64,000 nucleotides of DNA, from the NCBI GenBank assembly GCA_002345965.1, contig DDTF01000045.1, forward strand, positions 54,531 to 118,530. The letters are read 5' to 3'. This DNA is from Flammeovirgaceae bacterium UBA2371. GTDB taxonomy: Bacteria > Bacteroidota > Bacteroidia > Cytophagales > Cyclobacteriaceae. The notes beneath the pieces were generated by a model. The model did not search any database, was not told where the DNA came from, and worked only from the letters and a program-made list of their open reading frames with translations. This document shows, piece after piece, positions 42,307 to 52,770 of this stretch. How positions within the stretch are numbered: the stretch's first letter is position 1; each line of letters starts with the position of its first letter. A program made the position numbers and the translations under genes.

Positions 42307-45300
42307 TTAGTCTTGAAGTTCCTTTTCGATTGGTTCGGATAAGGTCCGCTCTTGCATCATGCGATCGTACTCCTCTTTGGAGGTTACTATCACATCGTTT
42401 AGTCTTCTCTGACCTGTACCGGCAGGGATCAGGTGACCTACAATAACGTTCTCTTTCAATCCCATCAGCCTATCTACCTTACCTCTGATCGCAGCCTCGC
42501 TAAGCACCTTCGTTGTTTCCTGGAAGGATGCAGCAGATAGCCAGCTTTCCGTTTTAAGGGAAGCTTGAGTAATACCCTGAAGTGTTGGTCTGGAAACTGC
42601 AGGCATTGCATCACGCACCTCTACCAATTTCTGGTCTTTGCGTTTCAATGCTGAATTTTCATCGCGAACTTCTCTGGCGGTAACAATCTGTCCTGGTTTA
42701 AAGCGCTGAGAATCTCCCGGCTCAACCACAAACTTTTTGTCAAGGATAGTATCGTTTTCTTCTCTAAACTCGAACTTATCTACATACTCTCCTACGAGGA
42801 AGCTGGTATCTCCAGAGTCAATGATCTCAACTTTCTGCATCATCTGGCTCACGATGGCTTCGATGTGTTTATCGTTGATTTTCACACCCTGCAAACGGTA
42901 TACTTCCTGAATTTCATTCACTAAGTACTCCTGAACAGCAGTAGGTCCTTTGATAGATAGAATATCAGAAGGAGTAATAGCTCCATCAGACAGCGGCTGA
43001 CCAGCTCTTACAAAGTCATTATCCTGAACCAGGATGTGCTTTGAAAGGGAAACCAGGTAACGCTTTTGAACGCCATCTCTGGATTCAATGAAAATTTCAC
43101 GGTTACCACGCTTGATTCCTCCATAAGTCACCACGCCATCAATCTCGCTTACAACAGCTGGGTTAGAAGGATTTCTCGCTTCAAACAATTCCGTTACACG
43201 AGGAAGACCTCCGGTGATATCCCTTGATTTACCCATCGTACGAGGTATCTTGGCCAACACCTGACCTGCTTTGATTTTTTCACCAATCTCTACAGCCAAG
43301 TGAGCTCCCACAGGAATGTTGTATCCTTTAGACTCGTTCTTTCCATTGACAATGATTGCCGGGTTCTTGGTCTTATCTCTTGTATCAGTAATTACCTTTT
43401 CTCTGTGCCCTGTCTGCTCATCCGACTCCTCCTTATAAGTAACACCCTCAATGATCGATTCGAATTCAATTTCACCATCGAACTCAGAAAGAATAACCGC
43501 GTTGTAAGGATCCCAATAACATAAAGTTTCTCCTTTTTCAACCTTCTGACCATCCTTAACAGTTAAGAATGAACCGTAAGGAACGTGGTTAGAAATTAAT
43601 ATTCTTCCTTTTTCTTTGTCAGCAACTTTAATCTCACCAGTTCTTCCCATTACCACCTTCACCTTGTTGCCATCCTTGTCAACGGTATCTACAGTTCGAA
43701 TTCCTTCAAACTCAACCACACCCTGGAATTTGGCTTTGATGTTGGCATCAACAGCGATGTTAGACGCTGTACCACCCACGTGGAAGGTACGAAGTGTCAG
43801 CTGTGTACCTGGCTCACCAATAGATTGAGCAGCTATCACACCAACGGCTTCACCTGCCTGCACCATTTTACCGGTTGCAAGGTTTCTACCATAACATTTT
43901 GCACAACCTCCTACTTTAGTTTCGCAGGTAAGTACAGAACGTATCTCAACTTCTTCTATGCTAGTATCCTCAATTTTTTGCGCCACTTCCTGAGTGATCT
44001 CCTGATTGGCACCACAAATCAATTCCTCTGTAAGAGGATCATAAATATCATGTACCGTTACACGACCCAGGATACGCTCAGATAAAGGTTCAACAATATC
44101 TTCGTTGTCTTTAAGTGCTGTCACTTTCAAACCGCGAAGTGTTCCGCAATCCTCTTCAGTAATTACCAAATCCTGAGCCACATCCACCAATCTTCTGGTC
44201 AGGTACCCGGCATCAGCTGTTTTCAACGCTGTATCCGCAAGACCTTTACGTGCACCATGGGTAGAGATAAAGTACTCCAATACATCCAGACCTTCTTTGA
44301 AGTTGGATAGGATGGGGTTCTCAATGATTGACCCAACAGAACCTGCAAGATTCTTTTGTGGTTTGGCCATCAGTCCGCGCATACCTCCCAGCTGACGAAT
44401 CTGCTCTCTGGAACCACGAGCTCCTGAGTGCATCATCATGTAGATGGAGTTAAATCCTTGCTGATCTTCTTCCAACTGACGCATCAGGGTGTTGGTCAAC
44501 AAAGTATTGGTACGTGTCCAAATATCGATTACCTGGTTGTAACGTTCGTTATCAGTAATAAGACCCATCATGTAGTTGTTCCATACGGCATCAACTTCAT
44601 TCTGTGCTGTCTCCACCAGTGCCTTCTTTTCATCAGGAACTTTTACGTCACCCAGACCCATAGACAAACCACCTTTATAGGCCATCTGGAATCCAAGATC
44701 TTTGATATCATCAAGGAACTTGGCTGTTTTCGCCTGCCCTGCATATTTAAATACATCAGAGATAATGCCTTGAAGCTTCTTCTTAGTAAGTAGTTCGTCT
44801 ACATACCCAGCTTCAGTTGGCACCACTTCGTTGAAGATTACACGACCAGTTACGGTTTCGATGATCTTGCTGCTGATCTTATCCGTTTTAGGGTCTTTAA
44901 TATTCACTTTCACTTTAATGATAGCATGCTTGGAAAGCTTGCCTTCATTGTGAGCGATAATTACTTCTTCTGGTGAATAGAATATTTTTCCTTCGCCTTT
45001 CTCACCTTTTCTACCTTTTGTCAGGTAGTACAATCCTAACACCATGTCCTGGGAAGGTACTGTGATAGGAGCACCATTGGCAGGGTTGAGGATGTTGTGT
45101 GACGACAACATGAGCATAGATGCTTCCAGGATGGCCTCTTGTCCCAGTGGAACGTGAACAGCCATTTGGTCACCGTCAAAGTCAGCGTTGAAGGCAGTAC
45201 AAACCAAAGGATGCAATTGAATTGCTTTACCCTCGATCAGCTTAGGCTGGAAAGCCTGGATACCTAATCTGTGAAGTGTAGGGGCTCGGTTCAATAGAAC

Positions 45301-46602
45301 TGGATGTCCTTTCAACACGTTCTCCAAAATATCCCACACAACCGGATCTTTTCTATCCACTATTTTCTTAGCAGACTTTACAGTCTTAACAATTCCTCTT
45401 TCAATCAGCTTGCGGATAATAAATGGCTTGAATAACTCAGCCGCCATGTCTTTAGGAAGACCACATTCATGCAACTTTAATGCAGGACCAACCACGATCA
45501 CTGAACGACCAGAGTAGTCAACACGCTTACCTAACAAGTTTTGACGGAAGCGACCCTGTTTACCTTTAAGCATATCACTCAAGGACTTCAGAGCGCGGTT
45601 TCCATCTGAACGCACCGCATTTACTTTTCTTGAGTTATCGAAAAGTGAATCCACCGCTTCTTGAAGCATACGCTTCTCATTACGGAGAATTACTTCCGGT
45701 GCTTTGATATCGATCAATCTCTTCAAACGGTTGTTGCGAATAATCACACGTCTGTAGAGGTCATTCAAATCTGATGTCGCAAAACGACCACCATCCAAAG
45801 GCACAAGCGGACGCAATTCAGGTGGAATCACAGGAACCATTTTAATGGTCATCCACTCAGGACGATTTTCTATCCGAGAGTTAGCATCGCGGAAAGCTTC
45901 AACCACTTTCAAACGCTTCAAGGCTTCTGCCTTACGCTGTTGAGAAGTGTCTGTAGCTGCCTGATGGCGAAGCTGGTAAGAAAGTTCATCCAGGTTTACA
46001 CGATTCAAAAGCATCTCTAATGCATCGGCACCCATCTTGGCGATAAACTTCTTCGGATCGTTATCATCCAACATTTGATTCTCGCGAGGAAGCTTATCCA
46101 GAATATCAAGATATTCTTCTTCAGTAAGGAAATCCAATCTGTTGATACCATCCTCTTCTTTAATACCTGGCTGTATTACAGCATAGCGCTCGTAATAGAT
46201 AATCTGATCCAGCTTTTTGGTAGGCAGACCCAACAAATAGCCAATCTTATTAGGAAGCGATCTGAAGTACCAGATATGCGCAACAGGCACCACCAATTCG
46301 ATGTGTCCCATGCGCTCTCTTCTTACTTTCTTTTCAGTAACCTCTACACCGCAACGGTCGCAGATGATACCCTTGTAACGAATTCTCTTGTACTTACCAC
46401 AGTGACATTCCCAGTCTTTTACTGGTCCGAAAATTCGCTCACAAAACAAACCGCCCATTTCAGGCTTGTACGTTCTGTAGTTGATGGTTTCCGGTTGTGT
46501 CACCTCGCCATTGGAGCTTTCCAAAATAGATTCTGGAGAAGCCAGGCTGATGGTGATTTTAGAAAAATCGGTGTTTATCTTTTTGTTTTTTCTGAACGAC
46601 AT
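42307..46602 (-). CDS. rpoC: DNA-directed RNA polymerase subunit beta'
   Basis: Largest catalytic subunit. 1431 residues, typical for Bacteroidota. The N-terminal zinc site CHCGKYKRIRYKGIICDRC (about residues 65-85), the catalytic NADFDGDQMAVH and the second zinc cluster CETKVGGCAKCYGRNL are intact. It follows rpoB by 33 bases. Confidence 0.99.
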   Translation of the reverse strand: MSFRKNKKINTDFSKITISLASPESILESSNGEVTQPETINYRTYKPEMGGLFCERIFGPVKDWECHCGKYKRIRYKGIICDRCGVEVTEKKVRRERMGHIELVVPVAHIWYFRSLPNKIGYLLGLPTKKLDQIIYYERYAVIQPGIKEEDGINRLDFLTEEEYLDILDKLPRENQMLDDNDPKKFIAKMGADALEMLLNRVNLDELSYQLRHQAATDTSQQRKAEALKRLKVVEAFRDANSRIENRPEWMTIKMVPVIPPELRPLVPLDGGRFATSDLNDLYRRVIIRNNRLKRLIDIKAPEVILRNEKRMLQEAVDSLFDNSRKVNAVRSDGNRALKSLSDMLKGKQGRFRQNLLGKRVDYSGRSVIVVGPALKLHECGLPKDMAAELFKPFIIRKLIERGIVKTVKSAKKIVDRKDPVVWDILENVLKGHPVLLNRAPTLHRLGIQAFQPKLIEGKAIQLHPLVCTAFNADFDGDQMAVHVPLGQEAILEASMLMLSSHNILNPANGAPITVPSQDMVLGLYYLTKGRKGEKGEGKIFYSPEEVIIAHNEGKLSKHAIIKVKVNIKDPKTDKISSKIIETVTGRVIFNEVVPTEAGYVDELLTKKKLQGIISDVFKYAGQAKTAKFLDDIKDLGFQMAYKGGLSMGLGDVKVPDEKKALVETAQNEVDAVWNNYMMGLITDNERYNQVIDIWTRTNTLLTNTLMRQLEEDQQGFNSIYMMMHSGARGSREQIRQLGGMRGLMAKPQKNLAGSVGSIIENPILSNFKEGLDVLEYFISTHGARKGLADTALKTADAGYLTRRLVDVAQDLVITEEDCGTLRGLKVTALKDNEDIVEPLSERILGRVTVHDIYDPLTEELICGANQEITQEVAQKIEDTSIEEVEIRSVLTCETKVGGCAKCYGRNLATGKMVQAGEAVGVIAAQSIGEPGTQLTLRTFHVGGTASNIAVDANIKAKFQGVVEFEGIRTVDTVDKDGNKVKVVMGRTGEIKVADKEKGRILISNHVPYGSFLTVKDGQKVEKGETLCYWDPYNAVILSEFDGEIEFESIIEGVTYKEESDEQTGHREKVITDTRDKTKNPAIIVNGKNESKGYNIPVGAHLAVEIGEKIKAGQVLAKIPRTMGKSRDITGGLPRVTELFEARNPSNPAVVSEIDGVVTYGGIKRGNREIFIESRDGVQKRYLVSLSKHILVQDNDFVRAGQPLSDGAITPSDILSIKGPTAVQEYLVNEIQEVYRLQGVKINDKHIEAIVSQMMQKVEIIDSGDTSFLVGEYVDKFEFREENDTILDKKFVVEPGDSQRFKPGQIVTAREVRDENSALKRKDQKLVEVRDAMPAVSRPTLQGITQASLKTESWLSAASFQETTKVLSEAAIRGKVDRLMGLKENVIVGHLIPAGTGQRRLNDVIVTSKEEYDRMMQERTLSEPIEKELQD

Positions 46603-46635
46603 ACTCTTTATTTAGTCTGTATCGAAAAACTAATA

Positions 46636-49600
46636 TTAATTATCTAACGTGATTTCAAGGGCCAAACCTCTGAGCTCATGTACCAATACATTGAATGACT
46701 CAGGGATATTTGGTTTCCTCATATTCTCACCTTTTACGATCGACTCGTAAGCCTTTGCGCGGCCAATCACATCGTCTGACTTAATGGTATCGATCTCCTG
46801 AAGTATGTGTGCCGCACCGAATGCCTCGAGTGCCCACATCTCCATTTCACCGAAACGCTGTCCACCGAACTGTGCCTTACCACCCAACGGCTGTTGAGTA
46901 ATCAATGAATAAGGTCCGATAGAGCGTGCGTGCATCTTGTCATCAACAAGGTGACCCAGCTTCAGCATGTAGGCAATACCTACTGTTACAGGCTGATCAA
47001 ACTTATCTCCTGTTAACCCATCGTACAGGTAAGTACGACCGAATTCAGGTAGACCAGCTTCTTTCAATTCAGCGGATACCTCATCTAATGAAGCCCCATC
47101 AAAAATTGGAGTAGCGTATTTTCTGTTAAGCTTTTTACCAGCCCAAGCCAATACGGTTTCATAAATCTGACCAAGGTTCATACGAGAAGGTACACCCAGT
47201 GGATTCAAACAAATGTCCACTGGAGTTCCATCCTCCAGGAATGGCATATCCTCTTCGCGTACAATTCTTGCAACAACACCTTTGTTACCATGGCGACCCG
47301 CCATCTTATCTCCTACCTTCAGCTTACGCTTCTTAGCAACATAAACTTTAGCCAATTGAACAATACCTGCTGGCAATTCGTCACCTACTTCCAGTGTGAA
47401 ACGCTCGCGCTTGAAGTCACCGGCAATTACGTTACGCTTATTGAGGTAATTCTTAACAACCTGAGAAATTAAATCATTGGTATGATCATCTGTAGTCCAG
47501 TTCTCAAGACTTATATCTGCAATAAGATTAACCTCTTCCGGTACATTGTAGTTACTTTCATCACGGTAGATGTTCTTGTCAGGGAACAAATTGCTCTCAA
47601 TTACCTTAGCACTGAATTTCACACCTTTGGTAACGAGTTCATCACCAAATTTGTGCTTCACACCCTGACTTGTCTTACCATTCAAAATAGTGGTAAGCTT
47701 CTTGATCATATTGGTGCGCAATTCTGAAAGCTCTTTGCTGTAGCGGTTTTTCAACGCATCCAACTCTTTCTTAGACTTAGAGCGCAAATCTTTGTCACGC
47801 TTTGGTCTTGAGAAAAGTTTGGTGTCGATCACCACACCTCTCAATGAGGGAGGCGCCTTCAAAGAGGCATCCTTCACATCACCGGCCTTATCACCGAAGA
47901 TCGCTCTTAACAGTTTTTCTTCAGGAGTAGGATCAGACTCACCTTTAGGAGTAATCTTTCCTATCAGGATATCTCCTTCTTTTACTTCAGCACCCATGCG
48001 AATGATTCCATTCTCATCAAGGTGTTTTACAGCTTCCTCACTTACGTTAGGAATCTCTGAAGTCAACTCCTCTTCTCCACGTTTTGTATCTCTTACTTCC
48101 AGTTCAAATTCTTCAATGTGAATAGAAGTATAAACATCATCGCGTACTACTCGTTCGGAAATTACAATCGCATCCTCGAAATTGTAACCTTGCCATGGCA
48201 TGTATGCCACCAAAAGGTTCCTTCCAAGTGCCAACTCACCATTGGCCGTTGCATATCCCTGGCACAATGGCTGACCTTTAGTCACTTTATCGCCTTTGCG
48301 TACAATTGGTGTCAGGTTGATACAAGTATCCTGGTTGGTTCTTCTGAACTTGATCAGGTCGTATGATTTGAATTCGTCTTCGAAACGCACCAGACTTTGT
48401 TCTTCTGAAACGTCATACTTGATCACAATCTTGGTAGCATCCACAAAATCAACCACACCAGATCCTTCTGCCATCACCAATGCCCTTGAATCGAGTGCAA
48501 TTTTTGCCTCCAATCCAGTTCCAACAATAGGTGCCTCAGGGCGCACCAACGGTACCGCCTGACGCTGCATGTTGGATCCCATCAATGCACGGTTCGCGTC
48601 ATCATGCTCAAGGAACGGAATCATAGAAGCCGCTATTGATACAATCTGATTTGGCGCTACGTCCATATAGCGAATCTCTGCAGGTTCTACCACAGGGAAG
48701 TCACCTTCAAAACGTGCCTTTATTTTCTCATCCTTAATTTCACCAGACCCGGAAATCTTTACGTTGGCCTGTGCAATGTTGAATGTATCTTCTTCTTCAG
48801 CAGTAAGGAAAACCACATCTTCATTCATTTTTACCTTACCGTTTTCAACTTTGCGATAAGGGGTTTCGATGAAGCCCATCTTATTGACCTTGGCATGCAC
48901 ACAAAGTGATGAGATCAATCCAATGTTTGGACCTTCCGGTGTTTCAATGGTACACAAGCGGCCATAGTGGGTATAGTGAACGTCACGAACCTCAAATCCT
49001 GCGCGCTCTCTGGAGAGACCACCTGGACCGAGTGCCGACATTCTACGCTTATGTGTAATCTCAGCCAATGGATTGGTTTGATCCATGAACTGAGAAAGCT
49101 GATTTGTTCCAAAGAAGGAGTTGATTACTGATGAAAGCGTTCTTGCATTAATCAAATCAACGGGTTTGAAATCTTCGTTGTCGCGAACGTTCATTCTTTC
49201 TTTGATGGTTCTTGCCATACGTGCAAGTCCAACTCCAAATTGAGAATACAACTGCTCACCTACTGTTCTTACCCTTCTGTTGCTCAAGTGATCAATATCA
49301 TCAACAACCGCTTTTGAGTTGATCAATCCAATAAGGTACTTAACAATCAGAATAATATCTTCTGTTGTTAATACACGCTGATCAAAGCTAAGGTCAAGAC
49401 CCAGCTTTTTGTTAATTCTGTAACGTCCTACTTCTCCCAGATCATAACGCTTCTCACTAAAGAACAAGCTCTGAATGATATCACGAGCCGTTTGTTCGTC
49501 AGGCGCTTCTGTATTTCTAAGTTGGCGATAGATTTGCTCTACAGCTTCCTTTTCTGAGTTTGAGTTGTCTTTAGCTAATGTGTTAAAGATAATGTTGTAG

Positions 49601-50511
49601 TCAGTGATGTTTACATCATCTCTATGCAGGATGATTGATTTTGTCCCAGACTCTACGATAACGTCAACATCTTCTTCTTCAATCACATGATCGCGCTCCA
49701 GTAATACCTCGTTTCTATCGATAGATACTACCTCACCTGTATCTTCGTCTACGAAGTCTTCAGTCCAGGTTTTTAACACCCTCGCTGCCAACTTACGTCC
49801 TACTACCTTCTTGAGAGGAGCTTTTGCTGCCTCGACTTCTTCAGACAAGCCGAACAGGTCGAGTATATCTTTATCTGTACCGTAACCAATTGCACGAAGC
49901 AATGTAGTTACAGGGAATTTTTTCTTACGGTCGATGTACGCATACATGACAGCGTTCACGTCTGTTGCAAACTCAATCCAGGATCCTTTGAAAGGAATGA
50001 TACGGGCAGAGTACAATTTGGTGCCGTTGGTGTGCTTGCTCATGGCAAAGAACACACCAGGAGAACGGTGAAGTTGCGATACAATTACGCGCTCTGCTCC
50101 ATTGATTACAAAGGAGCCCTTCTCGGTCATGTACGGAATGTTACCCAGAAACACCTCTTGTTCGATGGTTTCAAAATCTTCGTTATCCTCATCGTTGCAC
50201 GTGAGGCGAAGTTTTGCTTTTAAAGGAACGGAGTAAGTCAACCCGCGGTCGATACTTTCGTCCACCGAATACTTGGGAGGGTCAATGGTATAATCTACAA
50301 ACTCTAGCACGAAGTTTTCGCGTGAGTCTGAAATAGGGAAGTTCTCTGCGAACACCTTAAAAAGACCTTCATTCTGACGTCTTTCTGCAGGCGTTTCTAT
50401 TTGCAAGAAGTCCCTGAATGACTGCAATTGAACATCCAGAAAGTCCGGATATTCTAATACTTTATCAATAGATGAAAAGTCAATCCTGTCGTTACTGTTT
50501 TTCTTTGCCAA
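46636..50511 (-). CDS. rpoB: DNA-directed RNA polymerase subunit beta
   Basis: Catalytic subunit and rifampicin target. The reading frame is open to a GTG at 50559, but homologous N-termini begin near AKKNSNDRIDFSS, which fits the TTG at 50511 and gives 1291 residues; neither start has a convincing Shine-Dalgarno. The rifampicin cluster (NQLSQFMDQTNPLAEITHKRR) has wild-type-like residues, and KLKVGDKMAGRHGNKG is the conserved active-site lysine region. Preceded by a hairpin after rplL. Confidence 0.97.
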   Translation of the reverse strand: MAKKNSNDRIDFSSIDKVLEYPDFLDVQLQSFRDFLQIETPAERRQNEGLFKVFAENFPISDSRENFVLEFVDYTIDPPKYSVDESIDRGLTYSVPLKAKLRLTCNDEDNEDFETIEQEVFLGNIPYMTEKGSFVINGAERVIVSQLHRSPGVFFAMSKHTNGTKLYSARIIPFKGSWIEFATDVNAVMYAYIDRKKKFPVTTLLRAIGYGTDKDILDLFGLSEEVEAAKAPLKKVVGRKLAARVLKTWTEDFVDEDTGEVVSIDRNEVLLERDHVIEEEDVDVIVESGTKSIILHRDDVNITDYNIIFNTLAKDNSNSEKEAVEQIYRQLRNTEAPDEQTARDIIQSLFFSEKRYDLGEVGRYRINKKLGLDLSFDQRVLTTEDIILIVKYLIGLINSKAVVDDIDHLSNRRVRTVGEQLYSQFGVGLARMARTIKERMNVRDNEDFKPVDLINARTLSSVINSFFGTNQLSQFMDQTNPLAEITHKRRMSALGPGGLSRERAGFEVRDVHYTHYGRLCTIETPEGPNIGLISSLCVHAKVNKMGFIETPYRKVENGKVKMNEDVVFLTAEEEDTFNIAQANVKISGSGEIKDEKIKARFEGDFPVVEPAEIRYMDVAPNQIVSIAASMIPFLEHDDANRALMGSNMQRQAVPLVRPEAPIVGTGLEAKIALDSRALVMAEGSGVVDFVDATKIVIKYDVSEEQSLVRFEDEFKSYDLIKFRRTNQDTCINLTPIVRKGDKVTKGQPLCQGYATANGELALGRNLLVAYMPWQGYNFEDAIVISERVVRDDVYTSIHIEEFELEVRDTKRGEEELTSEIPNVSEEAVKHLDENGIIRMGAEVKEGDILIGKITPKGESDPTPEEKLLRAIFGDKAGDVKDASLKAPPSLRGVVIDTKLFSRPKRDKDLRSKSKKELDALKNRYSKELSELRTNMIKKLTTILNGKTSQGVKHKFGDELVTKGVKFSAKVIESNLFPDKNIYRDESNYNVPEEVNLIADISLENWTTDDHTNDLISQVVKNYLNKRNVIAGDFKRERFTLEVGDELPAGIVQLAKVYVAKKRKLKVGDKMAGRHGNKGVVARIVREEDMPFLEDGTPVDICLNPLGVPSRMNLGQIYETVLAWAGKKLNRKYATPIFDGASLDEVSAELKEAGLPEFGRTYLYDGLTGDKFDQPVTVGIAYMLKLGHLVDDKMHARSIGPYSLITQQPLGGKAQFGGQRFGEMEMWALEAFGAAHILQEIDTIKSDDVIGRAKAYESIVKGENMRKPNIPESFNVLVHELRGLALEITLDN

Positions 50512-50570
50512 GGTACTTTTGGTTTTAAATTTCCAGGACTCTAAAAATGTGATGGGCACAAATAGGAGTA

Positions 50571-50601
50571 GACCCCAAGTCCTTATTCAGGATTTGGGGT
50601 C
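50571..50601 (-). promoter_or_regulatory. Hairpin between rplL and rpoB
   Basis: GACCCCAA...TTGGGGTC with TCCT/AGGA inside gives a ~12-bp stem around a 5-base loop in the 86-base gap. On the transcribed minus strand it is not followed by a T run, so it is not a plain terminator. The position is that of the E. coli rplL-rpoB attenuator/RNase III site; an analogous role is inferred. Confidence 0.5.
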
Positions 50602-50645
50602 TTTTATTCCTTATTATAAGACGGCACCCTTCGTCTTCAAGAAAA

Positions 50646-51023
50646 TTATTTCAACTCAACTTCGGCTCCAGCCTCGATAAGTTGTTTCTTGAGGTTTTCA
50701 GCTTCGTCTTTAGGTAAACCTTCTTTGATAGTTTTTGGAGCAGAGTCAACTACTTCTTTAGCTTCTTTCAAGCCAAGACCAGTAAGTTCTTTCACCAATT
50801 TCACAATCTGAAGTTTGTTAGCACCAGGTGCTTTCAATACTACATCGAAATTAGTTTTCTCTGCAGCGGCTGCTTCGCCACCACCAGCAGCAGGACCTGC
50901 TACAGCTACTGCTGCAGCTGCAGGCTCGATGCCATGAGTTTCTTTCAGATAAGATGCTAATTCGTTTACCTCTTTTACGGTAAGTTCTACCAGTTGGTCG
51001 CCTAACGATTTAATGTCAGCCAT
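50646..51023 (-). CDS. rplL: 50S ribosomal protein L7/L12
   Basis: Stalk protein that recruits translation GTPases. 125 residues: N-terminal dimerisation helices (SLGDQLVELTVKEVNELASYL), an Ala/Gly-rich hinge (about residues 36-55) and the C-terminal domain with KLQIVKLVKELTGLGLKEAK. It lies 30 bases after rplJ. Confidence 0.98.
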   Translation of the reverse strand: MADIKSLGDQLVELTVKEVNELASYLKETHGIEPAAAAVAVAGPAAGGGEAAAAEKTNFDVVLKAPGANKLQIVKLVKELTGLGLKEAKEVVDSAPKTIKEGLPKDEAENLKKQLIEAGAEVELK

Positions 51024-51053
51024 TTTTGTAAGTGTTTAATTTCAGTTCAACAA

Positions 51054-51581
51054 TTAATTTGCCCTTTCTTCCAATGTCTTCACCAATCCAGCCAAAGTGT
51101 TTTTTCCACTCATCAGAGCAGACACCACATTTTTGGCAGGTGATTGAAGTAAGGAAATAATTTCGCCAATGAGTTCTTTTTTAGACTTCAACTCAACCAG
51201 CATTTTCAAGTTCTCCTCTCCTATAAATAAAGAGGAGTCAATGGAAGCAGCTTTCAGAAGCGGTTTGCCTTCTTTACCTTTTCTATAATCCCGAATTACC
51301 TTGGCGGGGGCATTGCCAATCTCCTTTGAGAAAATAACTCCTGAAAAACCTTGTAACACTTTGAATAGTTCTTCATTCCCACTTCCCTGCTTTTCTAAAG
51401 CCTTGCGAATGAGTGTGTTTTTGTAAACACCATACTCTACACCCGCATGGAAACATAGCCTGCGAAAAGCATTTACTTGCTCAACAGTAAGCCCTGAGGC
51501 ATCTGTAATATAGAAGTGATCGTTTTGACTGAATTTCTCAGATAACGCTTCTATGATATTTGTTTTTTCTTCTCTGGTCAT
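51054..51581 (-). CDS. rplJ: 50S ribosomal protein L10
   Basis: Anchors L7/L12 on the ribosome and, in many bacteria, represses rplJL translation. 175 residues. YITDASGLTVEQVNAFRRLCF near residue 23 and YGVYKNTLIRKAL are conserved; the end NTLAGLVKTLEERA is the helix that binds L7/L12. Confidence 0.96.
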   Translation of the reverse strand: MTREEKTNIIEALSEKFSQNDHFYITDASGLTVEQVNAFRRLCFHAGVEYGVYKNTLIRKALEKQGSGNEELFKVLQGFSGVIFSKEIGNAPAKVIRDYRKGKEGKPLLKAASIDSSLFIGEENLKMLVELKSKKELIGEIISLLQSPAKNVVSALMSGKNTLAGLVKTLEERAN

Positions 51582-51593
51582 TGCTCTATTCTA

Positions 51594-52292
51594 TTATAGA
51601 CCTTCAATAGTCGTCTTGTCAATTTGAATTCCAGGGCTCATCGTAGAGGAAAGGGTAATACTTTGGAAGTAAGTTCCTTTCGAAGACGAAGGCTTCAGCT
51701 TTGCGATGGTATTAATCAACTCAGCTGCATTTTCTTGTATTTTTTCAGGTGTGAATGACACCTTTCCAATGCTTGCGTGAATGATTCCTTGCTTATCGAC
51801 CTTGAAGTCAACCTTTCCGGCTTTCACTTCAGTAACCGCTTTGCCTACTTCTAGTGTAACGGTTCCAGACTTTGGATTGGGCATCAAACCACGAGGTCCA
51901 AGTACCTTTCCTAGTCTACCTACCTTTGCCATTACTGTAGGCATGGTAATGATCACATCGATATCTGTCCAACCACTTTCAATTTTCTGGATGTATTCAT
52001 CCAAACCTACGTGGTCAGCTCCTGCATCTTTTGCCTCTTGTTCTTTGTCTGGTGTACACAGTACCAACACACGTACTGCTTTGCCCAATCCATGAGGAAG
52101 TGTAACCACACCTCTCACCATTTGATCAGATTTCTTAGGATCAACTCCCAAACGAACGTCTACATCTACCGATGAGTCGAACTTTGTAAAAGTGATTTCC
52201 TTTACCAGGCTTGCTGCATCAGACAGAGAATATTCTTTGTCTGCGCTGTATTTAGCCATGACGGCCTTTCTATTTTTTGTTAACCTTGCCAT
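51594..52292 (-). CDS. rplA: 50S ribosomal protein L1
   Basis: Mobile L1-stalk protein and translational repressor of rplKA in other bacteria. 232 residues. Conserved MPTVMAKVGRLGKVLGPRGLMPNPKSGTV (positions about 115-143; key GPRGLMPNPK) and KVDFKVDKQGIIHASIGKVSF. Six bases separate it from rplK. Confidence 0.98.
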   Translation of the reverse strand: MARLTKNRKAVMAKYSADKEYSLSDAASLVKEITFTKFDSSVDVDVRLGVDPKKSDQMVRGVVTLPHGLGKAVRVLVLCTPDKEQEAKDAGADHVGLDEYIQKIESGWTDIDVIITMPTVMAKVGRLGKVLGPRGLMPNPKSGTVTLEVGKAVTEVKAGKVDFKVDKQGIIHASIGKVSFTPEKIQENAAELINTIAKLKPSSSKGTYFQSITLSSTMSPGIQIDKTTIEGL

Positions 52293-52298
52293 GATATC

Positions 52299-52745
52299 TT
52301 AATTGTTTTCCCAAGGGGGATTTCCACTTACCGTCACACCCATACTGCGCGCAGTTCCGGCCACCATTTTCATAGCGGATTCAACTTTGAACGCATTCAG
52401 GTCAGGCATTTTAGTTTCTGCAATTTTCTTTACCTGATCCCAGCTGATAGAGCCCACTTTAATACGGTTGGGTTCTGCTGAGCCTTTTTGCTTTTTCATC
52501 GCCTCCATAATCAAGACAGCCGCTGGGGGAGTTTTGATAACGAAGTCGAATGACTTGTCATTATATATAGAAATAAGGACTGGAAGCACTTGTCCTTGTT
52601 TATCCTGTGTTCTTGCGTTGAACTGTTTGCAAAAGTCCATGATGTTCAAACCCTTACTACCAAGGGCAGGACCGATAGGAGGTGCAGGGTTGGCCTGTCC
52701 ACCTTTCACTTGCAATTTCAAATAGCCGGTTATTTCTTTTGCCAT
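52299..52745 (-). CDS. rplK: 50S ribosomal protein L11
   Basis: GTPase-associated centre protein needed for stringent-response activation of RelA. 148 residues from MAKEITGYLKLQV at 52745, the canonical start; five extra upstream codons are unlikely. GGQANPAPPIGPALGSKGLNIM and the C-terminal GTARSMGVTVSG are diagnostic. Confidence 0.97.
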   Translation of the reverse strand: MAKEITGYLKLQVKGGQANPAPPIGPALGSKGLNIMDFCKQFNARTQDKQGQVLPVLISIYNDKSFDFVIKTPPAAVLIMEAMKKQKGSAEPNRIKVGSISWDQVKKIAETKMPDLNAFKVESAMKMVAGTARSMGVTVSGNPPWENN

Positions 52746-52770
52746 GTTTCTATAACTCAAAAATCTTTAA

